From NCBI GenBank assembly GCA_028693165.1, contig JAQUVX010000002.1, forward strand, positions 124,001 through 188,000: a DNA stretch of 64,000 nucleotides. Direction: 5' to 3'. Source of the DNA: Lachnospiraceae bacterium (GTDB taxonomy: Bacteria > Bacillota > Clostridia > Lachnospirales > Lachnospiraceae). The notes below the pieces were generated by a model that was not told the origin of the DNA, ran no database searches, and was given only the letters and a program-made list of their open reading frames with translations. Below are positions 59,546 through 64,000 of the stretch, piece by piece. Every line of letters begins with the position of its first letter. Position 1 is the stretch's first letter. A program made the translations under genes and the position numbers.

Positions 59546-59656
59546 GCAGTGCTCTCCTCTTCCTGTCAAGTTTAATACGTTTCATTCATCGTGGAATGTT
59601 GGGGCAGATTGTCCCCAGGACTTATTCGGTCAGACAACCGAACGAAGTGTAGTTAG

Positions 59657-59685
59657 AGCATAGCACTGCAGAGCTGCTCCGTCAA
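59657..59685 (-). promoter_or_regulatory. Promoter of the Rpn-family gene
   Basis: TTGACG (59685-59680), 17-bp spacer, TATGCT (59662-59657) on the minus strand; a small hairpin (TTCGGT/ACCGAA, 59625-59642) lies in the leader. Confidence 0.6.
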
Positions 59686-59709
59686 GAGCATTGTTGTTCT
59701 CCGTTATTT

Positions 59710-59985
59710 TTAGTCATTATCCGGCAGAAGCTTCACGCGGATCATGATTTTTCTCACAAAACTGCCCTCCGGCAGCTCCATATCCTCATGATGGGTCTGT
59801 GCCGGCAGATCTCCGCCCTCTTCCATCTCCAGCATGATCCAGTTGTAGGCCGCCTCGCGCGCCTCGTCCATGGCATCCTCCAGATCCGGTCCGTCCGCCT
59901 CACAGCACTCCAGATCCGGGAACACGGCATGATAGCCTTTATCTTCTTTATGCGGTATAAACACCGCCGGGTAAGTAAATGTCAT
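59710..59985 (-). CDS. HicB-family protein without an adjacent HicA
   Basis: A 91-residue protein with the partial RNase H-like HicB fold (TYPAVFIPHKEDKGYHAVFP, DLECCEADGPDLEDAMDEAR and EAAYNWIMLEMEEGG). HicB is normally the antitoxin to the HicA mRNA interferase; no HicA-sized frame with the dsRBD-like motif is visible on either side. No C-terminal helix-turn-helix or ribbon-helix-helix DNA-binding domain is evident. AGGAG overlaps the stop codon of the lipoprotein gene, so the two genes are co-transcribed. Confidence 0.75.
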   Translation of the reverse strand: MTFTYPAVFIPHKEDKGYHAVFPDLECCEADGPDLEDAMDEAREAAYNWIMLEMEEGGDLPAQTHHEDMELPEGSFVRKIMIRVKLLPDND

Positions 59986-59994
59986 AATAATCTC

Positions 59995-60513
59995 CTATTC
60001 TTCGAATTTAAACTCTGCATATATCTCGTTATTACCGGCAAAAATAACCAACCGGCATGTTCCATCTTCTATCCCATTCAAAATAGACTGTGGATAAAAC
60101 ACACCATTACAGGAATACGGTATTTCTTTATTTCCTTCAATTCCACATATATCCCACCTTCCTATTTCCTGATAATAGTCCGGTGGATAATAGGCAAGCC
60201 GAACCCACTCATCTTTATCGTAATATTCTATATATGGGATTGAAAAATAATAAAATCCTTTACCAGCATTATTGTTTGTAATAGTGTAAACAATTTTTTC
60301 TGTACCTTTTGGATATACCGACAGTTCTGTCTTAACCATAATATTACTATAATCCGTCTCCATTTCAAAGTCTAAGGGTACTGATTCGGTTATGTCTATT
60401 GGTTCCGGATTAACATTTACTTCATGCTCCTTACTCTCCGTTTTTATGCATCCGGATATTAATACTAATACAGAGAGTATTAAGAATACAATGATACATT
60501 TTTGCTTTTTCAA
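59995..60513 (-). CDS. Putative lipoprotein with Ig-like domain, TTG start
   Basis: A 172-residue protein whose best start is TTG at 60513: AGGAGG lies 9 bp upstream and the product then begins with KKQKCIIVFLILSVLVLISG and lipobox cysteine C22. An ATG-started version would add 27 residues before the signal and lacks a site. The mature part contains a beta-rich stretch (VKTELSVYPKGTEKIVYTIT, NNNAGKGFYYFSI) like the Ig-like domain of small Lachnospiraceae lipoproteins. No function is recognised. It is AT-richer than the flanking genes and probably co-transcribed with the HicB-like gene. Confidence 0.65.
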   Translation of the reverse strand: MKKQKCIIVFLILSVLVLISGCIKTESKEHEVNVNPEPIDITESVPLDFEMETDYSNIMVKTELSVYPKGTEKIVYTITNNNAGKGFYYFSIPYIEYYDKDEWVRLAYYPPDYYQEIGRWDICGIEGNKEIPYSCNGVFYPQSILNGIEDGTCRLVIFAGNNEIYAEFKFEE

Positions 60514-60705
60514 ATAAGATAGCCTCCTATTCCCGTCCATCTTTCGGCTATATATCCTCTTTGATTTTTCTGCTGATAGCCGTTGGTAAATCACCTCCCT
60601 TTAGCAATTATGTGAGTATCTATAAATCGTGATTCCTGCCAATTTTGTCAAATCCCCAATCTGGGCTTTGCTACATACATTGGGAAACAAACTTAGTACA
60701 GTCGT

Positions 60706-61608
60706 TTACCTCTTCTGCAAATAATGTATTGTAATTGCGACACTGTCGCCTGCTTTATCTTCCGGTTCGTCTTCACTTACCGCTGGTCCTTTTGAATTAT
60801 TTTCTGAGTTTGCCTTTATATCATTTAAAATATCCTGTTCTAAGGTATCTTTAGATACTTTTGCACCTTTAGATAAATAGTTTCTTGTGATTTTGTTTTG
60901 CAACATTTCAAATATATAATCCTGAATCCACAGCTTTAATAACTTCGGACCATCTTCAGAATCAGCAACATGAGCCAGGAACCAGGTTCCTCCATTTTCG
61001 TTTCCATCATTAGTATGAAGTGTTCTTTCCAAATAAAACAGAATCTCATCAACGCCATCTGCAATTGGAATAATTTCTGTTATATTTAGAGTTGAATCAA
61101 TTGATTCAACTTTATTGGATTTCACGGCTGCGTTCTGGTATGCAAAGGACTCCACCAACAATTTGCTTTCTTGCCTTGCCTTACTGGAAAGATCATAATA
61201 TTGGTCAAACTCTGGCATAGCTTTGGTCAAGTAAACATTCATATAAGCATCCATAAAATCTGTCAGGAACTCATAAGTAGCTCTATCAATCGTAACTGTA
61301 CGTCTGTTAAGATTATTAAGGGCTGCCGATACCTTTTTACTGTTCTCCTCAAAAAGTGTCGCAGGATTCTCCGATAACAAATCGCTTTCAAATGCATATT
61401 TGTCCGCGACACTGTTTTCTGCCTTTCTGCCAACATTGCCTTCCTCAATAACAACCTTGACCGGTGCCTCTGTTTCCACATCACCAATCATGTACAGTTT
61501 CTCTGATTCCTGTGCTTCATCACTGTCTGCAAATGCCATTACAGTCGGTGTCAGCATAAGCGCACTGGCAAGCATAATTCCCATAAATCCGTTTTTCTTC
61601 AATTTCAT
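60706..61608 (-). CDS. Secreted protein of unknown function
   Basis: A 300-residue protein with a signal peptide (MKLKKNGFMGIMLASALMLT, then cleavage near AFA-DSD). The mature part is rich in Lys/Glu/Asn/Asp and mostly helical by eye (LLSENPATLFEENSKKVSAA, DFMDAYMNVYLTKAMPEFDQ), with a charged Pro/Glu/Asp tail before the C-terminal IHYLQKR. No family was recognised. Base composition is distinctly AT-richer than the surrounding genes, which suggests acquisition from another genome. A clear promoter lies upstream. It transcribes divergently from nudC. Confidence 0.7.
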   Translation of the reverse strand: MKLKKNGFMGIMLASALMLTPTVMAFADSDEAQESEKLYMIGDVETEAPVKVVIEEGNVGRKAENSVADKYAFESDLLSENPATLFEENSKKVSAALNNLNRRTVTIDRATYEFLTDFMDAYMNVYLTKAMPEFDQYYDLSSKARQESKLLVESFAYQNAAVKSNKVESIDSTLNITEIIPIADGVDEILFYLERTLHTNDGNENGGTWFLAHVADSEDGPKLLKLWIQDYIFEMLQNKITRNYLSKGAKVSKDTLEQDILNDIKANSENNSKGPAVSEDEPEDKAGDSVAITIHYLQKR

Positions 61609-61637
61609 TATAATCCTCTCGAATTCTATACCTGTCT

Positions 61638-61666
61638 ATTATAACGTCCCCTCCGCAAAAATACAA
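61638..61666 (-). promoter_or_regulatory. Promoter of the secreted-protein gene
   Basis: TTGTAT (61666-61661), 17-bp spacer, TATAAT (61643-61638) on the minus strand, 30 bp before the start codon. Confidence 0.65.
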
Positions 61667-61708
61667 CTCACAAAACCGTACAAACGGAAATACAAGCCAA
61701 TCTCCTGC

Positions 61709-61737
61709 TTGCGCCCCTGCACGGTTCGTACTATAAT
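61709..61737 (+). promoter_or_regulatory. Promoter of nudC
   Basis: TTGCGC (61709-61714), 17-bp spacer, TATAAT (61732-61737), 37 bp before the start codon. Confidence 0.55.
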
Positions 61738-61773
61738 CGAACTAATTCATTCAGAAAGCCGAGGTTCACACGC

Positions 61774-62613
61774 ATGATACAGGATATTGCCCCGCATATT
61801 TATGACAACGCCTATCGCCCGGAGGCACCGGGCGCTGACAGTTATGCTTTATATTATGAGGATCACACCGCTCTCATTTCTCGAAGCGGAGAAGCGGAGT
61901 TTGATTTCCCGCGGTTTCAGGATCTGGAAGGCTGCAACGATGATATTTACCAGAACTGTACCTATCTGTTCTCGATCGACCATCAGCGCTTCTATCTGGT
62001 GGAACACATCACCATCCCCGCGCCGTCCGCATTTTCCATGGAGAATACGCTGTTCTTCCGCGTCGGCACCCCCGGCTATCTCGCATTTGCCGGGATCACC
62101 GGATATCAGCTGTTTACCTGGTACCGCAGCCATCACTACTGCGGCCGCTGCGGTGCACCGCTGCGCCACGATGAAAAGGAGCGGATGATGTTCTGCGCTT
62201 CCTGTCATCAGATGGAATTTCCCAAGATCTCCCCGGCCGTCATCATCGGCGTGACCGATGGCAACAAGCTATTGCTTTCCAAATACGCGGGACGCACCTA
62301 CAAAAAATATGCGCTTCTCGCCGGCTTTACCGAGATCGGGGAGACGCTGGAGGAGACCGTCAAGCGTGAGGTCATGGAAGAGGTCGGCTTAAAGGTGACC
62401 AACATCCGCTATTACAAGAATCAGCCCTGGTCCTTCTCGGACAGCCTGCTGGTCGGCTTCTTCTGCGACCTCGCCGAGCCTGGCGACATAAGGCTTGACC
62501 AGGACGAGCTGGCACTTGCCAAATGGTTTGAGCGGGAAGACCTGCCGACGGACGACGATGAGCAGATCAGTCTGACCCGCGAGATGATCCAGTTCTTCCA
62601 CGACCAGACCTGA
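61774..62613 (+). CDS. nudC: NAD(+) diphosphatase / NAD-cap hydrolase
   Basis: A 279-residue Nudix enzyme. A four-cysteine zinc ribbon (C123, C126, C141, C144) precedes the Nudix box GFTEIGETLEETVKREVMEE (residues 184-203, followed by VGL), and the NudC-specific downstream motif NQPWSFSDSLL replaces the canonical SQPWPFPxS. The enzyme splits NADH into NMNH and AMP and removes NAD caps from RNA. It is monocistronic, with a promoter 35 bp upstream. Its stop codon is 4 bp from that of the convergent membrane-protein gene, and no terminator was seen between them. Confidence 0.95.
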   Translation: MIQDIAPHIYDNAYRPEAPGADSYALYYEDHTALISRSGEAEFDFPRFQDLEGCNDDIYQNCTYLFSIDHQRFYLVEHITIPAPSAFSMENTLFFRVGTPGYLAFAGITGYQLFTWYRSHHYCGRCGAPLRHDEKERMMFCASCHQMEFPKISPAVIIGVTDGNKLLLSKYAGRTYKKYALLAGFTEIGETLEETVKREVMEEVGLKVTNIRYYKNQPWSFSDSLLVGFFCDLAEPGDIRLDQDELALAKWFEREDLPTDDDEQISLTREMIQFFHDQT

Positions 62614-62617
62614 TCCG

Positions 62618-63688
62618 TCAGTCGTTCGATTCTGTACACGCTTCCACCAGATCTTCGATCAGAAGAAGGCCGATGGACCCCAGCAAAAATCCGGGGATTC
62701 CGAACAGACGGAGTCCCACATACATGGCAATCAGCGTTTCCAGGGGAGAGAGTCCAACTCGGCTCCCCATCATTTTTGCCTCCAGAATCTGCCGCAGGAA
62801 ATAGCAGATCACATACAAAAGCAGCAGTACCACCGCCGGGACGAACCGCCGCCCGAACAGATACACCAACGCCCAGGGGATCAGCACCGTCCCCGTCCCA
62901 AAGACCGGCAGCGCGTCCAGCAGTCCGATCCCGACTCCCAGCAGAATATAATAAGGATTTCCCAGCAGCCACAGTCCAGCCGTACAGATGACCGCAGTCA
63001 GCAGCATGATCCCGCCCTGTGTTTTCAGATACGCGTGAAACACCAGGGACAGCCTGCGCGCAATCAGCGCATACTCCCGCTGGAACTGTGAGCGCTCACA
63101 TCTTGCCTTCCACTGTTCCATCTCCTGCAATGCCATTCCGGTTCCCACCGTGACCAGCACAAGAAACACCACACTCTCCACGCCAAGCCGAACCGCCACA
63201 ACCGAATTTGCCATGAGAAACGGCATCGCAGCCTGCCGTGTGCTCTCCATCAGACCGCGCAGCATTTCCCGCATCAGGTAGACCAGCCGGTTGCTTCGCA
63301 TGCAAAAAAAGGACTCCATGTCGTGGCAGACCGCCGTCAGCCAATGATCCAGCTGCGCGATCCACCCCGGAATCCGGCTGGCAAGCAGGCAGGCTTCCAG
63401 ACACAGTCTGCGCCCTCCCACACAGACAAGCGCCAACAGGATCAAGGAAAGCACCAGCAGCTGCACCACTCCGATGGCCCCGATCGGAATCCCAAACTCC
63501 CTGCCCCGCAGGCGAAACCGGAGCCGGTTTGCAAGCCAGCGCGATGACGGGCGCAGCAAAAGCGCCAGCCCCCAGGAAAACAAAAAGGGAATCACAAGCG
63601 GCAGCAGGTAACGAAAGCTCCCGTACACTGCGCCTGTAATTCCCATTATAAATAATATTTTCTTCAGTTTCTTGATCGGTTTACCCAT
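62618..63688 (-). CDS. AI-2E/YtvI-type integral membrane protein
   Basis: A 356-residue protein with about seven to eight membrane segments, of the AI-2E transporter superfamily. PLVIPFLFSWGLALLLRPSS at the N-terminus and the C-terminal GLLDALPVFGTGTVLIPWAL, RQILEAKMMGSRVGLSPLET are diagnostic. The length and order fit the sporulation protein YtvI, and a CotS-like gene elsewhere in the window agrees with a spore former. A transport substrate is unknown. It ends 4 bp from nudC. Confidence 0.8.
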   Translation of the reverse strand: MGKPIKKLKKILFIMGITGAVYGSFRYLLPLVIPFLFSWGLALLLRPSSRWLANRLRFRLRGREFGIPIGAIGVVQLLVLSLILLALVCVGGRRLCLEACLLASRIPGWIAQLDHWLTAVCHDMESFFCMRSNRLVYLMREMLRGLMESTRQAAMPFLMANSVVAVRLGVESVVFLVLVTVGTGMALQEMEQWKARCERSQFQREYALIARRLSLVFHAYLKTQGGIMLLTAVICTAGLWLLGNPYYILLGVGIGLLDALPVFGTGTVLIPWALVYLFGRRFVPAVVLLLLYVICYFLRQILEAKMMGSRVGLSPLETLIAMYVGLRLFGIPGFLLGSIGLLLIEDLVEACTESND

Positions 63689-63790
63689 GGACTCACCTGT
63701 TTCTGATTTGTACTTCCTTTGTACAATCTCTATTGTGTCCTGAGCCGTCCGAAATATGTGACCAATCCGCCTGTTTTTAACGGAATTTTT

Positions 63791-64000
63791 TTACAACATC
63801 AGTGCTGCGCCTGGTCCAAGCGGCAATGCGAAGGTCATCCACACGATCAGCAGCAGCGACCAGCCGATCAGGAAGAAAATGCTGTACGGAATCATGGTGG
63901 AAATCAGCGTTCCAATTCCGGAATCTTCATCGTATTTTTTCGCAAACACGACAATCATGGCAAAATACGTCATGAGCGGTGTAATCAGGTTCGTGCAGGA
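63791..64000 (-). CDS. AbgT-family transporter, C-terminal end only
   Basis: The last 69 codons of a membrane protein whose N-terminal part lies beyond the window. The segment reads [20 protein letters not shown] then [20 protein letters not shown], matching the end of p-aminobenzoyl-glutamate (AbgT) transporters, which in relatives import that folate breakdown product or export sulfonamides. Two membrane helices and the GLPLGPG-like tail ([12 protein letters not shown]) are visible. No clear terminator follows within the 100-bp gap to the next gene. Confidence 0.8.
   Translation of the reverse strand, partial: SCTNLITPLMTYFAMIVVFAKKYDEDSGIGTLISTMIPYSIFFLIGWSLLLIVWMTFALPLGPGAALML

Noticed and set aside
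59570..60705. HicA toxin partner for the HicB-like gene
   Set aside because: No small frame with a HicA-type motif was found next to it; the neighbours are a lipoprotein and a transposase.

Overview
The window looks like the chromosome of a gut Lachnospiraceae (Clostridium cluster XIVa) bacterium. This rests on gene content: a type III glutamine synthetase, a CotS-like kinase, a YtvI-like protein, a PF06541 membrane protein, Rpn/PD-(D/E)XK transposases, ChW-type surface repeats, many PTS/ABC sugar systems with GntR, DeoR, LacI and SorC regulators, a T-box in front of proS, and strong AGGAGG ribosome sites at moderate GC. The species cannot be named from sequence alone. No rRNA, tRNA, CRISPR array, prophage or complete insertion sequence other than the Rpn-type genes was seen.

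Layout. 1-5.2 kb: a cut-off FAD oxidoreductase with a FadR-type regulator, a 5'-truncated Rpn relic, and an IlvD/Edd-type (probably sugar-acid) dehydratase with its own FadR-type regulator. 5.3-22.3 kb: a surface polysaccharide locus on the minus strand with six glycosyltransferases, two Wzx-type flippases, an orphan Wzm-type ABC permease, RfbC, a DegT aminotransferase, an ATP-grasp enzyme, an acyltransferase and DUF2142/DUF2304 membrane proteins. Many of its genes overlap by the 4-nt ATGA. A plus-strand L,D-transpeptidase with wall-binding repeats interrupts it. 22.4-31.5 kb: central metabolism (small transaldolase, GlnN, class II aldolase, threonine synthase) and a plus-strand polar amino-acid ABC operon with an intrinsic terminator in its leader. 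31.5-32.1 kb: a degenerate minisatellite and repeated AAATTACCAAAA motifs. 32.1-37.1 kb: PF06541 protein, phosphohexomutase, CotS-like kinase and CCA-adding enzyme. 37.3-45.9 kb: a seven-gene LacI-headed operon for beta-glucuronide use (GH3, ABC permeases and binding protein, GH2 beta-glucuronidase, HAD hydrolase). 46.1-56.6 kb: the most unusual region. Two paralogous UlaA-type PTS cassettes (IIC+IIB) are each joined to a sulfo-ester enzyme without signal peptide, one to an aryl-sulfate sulfotransferase and the other to a Cys-type sulfatase, with a separate EIIA and three regulators. 56.6-64 kb: proS with T-box, an intact Rpn transposase, an AT-rich patch (orphan HicB, lipoprotein, secreted protein), nudC, a YtvI/AI-2E-type protein and the end of an AbgT transporter.

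How it fits together. The window codes for sensing and taking up conjugated host or diet compounds (glucuronides, and by inference sulfated ligands). Each catabolic unit carries its own regulator, and most promoters show a matching dyad or direct-repeat operator. The strongest candidates for something new are the paired PTS/sulfo-ester cassettes, a three-hairpin element present twice with compensatory changes (once inside the proS leader), and the attenuator-like leader of the amino-acid ABC operon.
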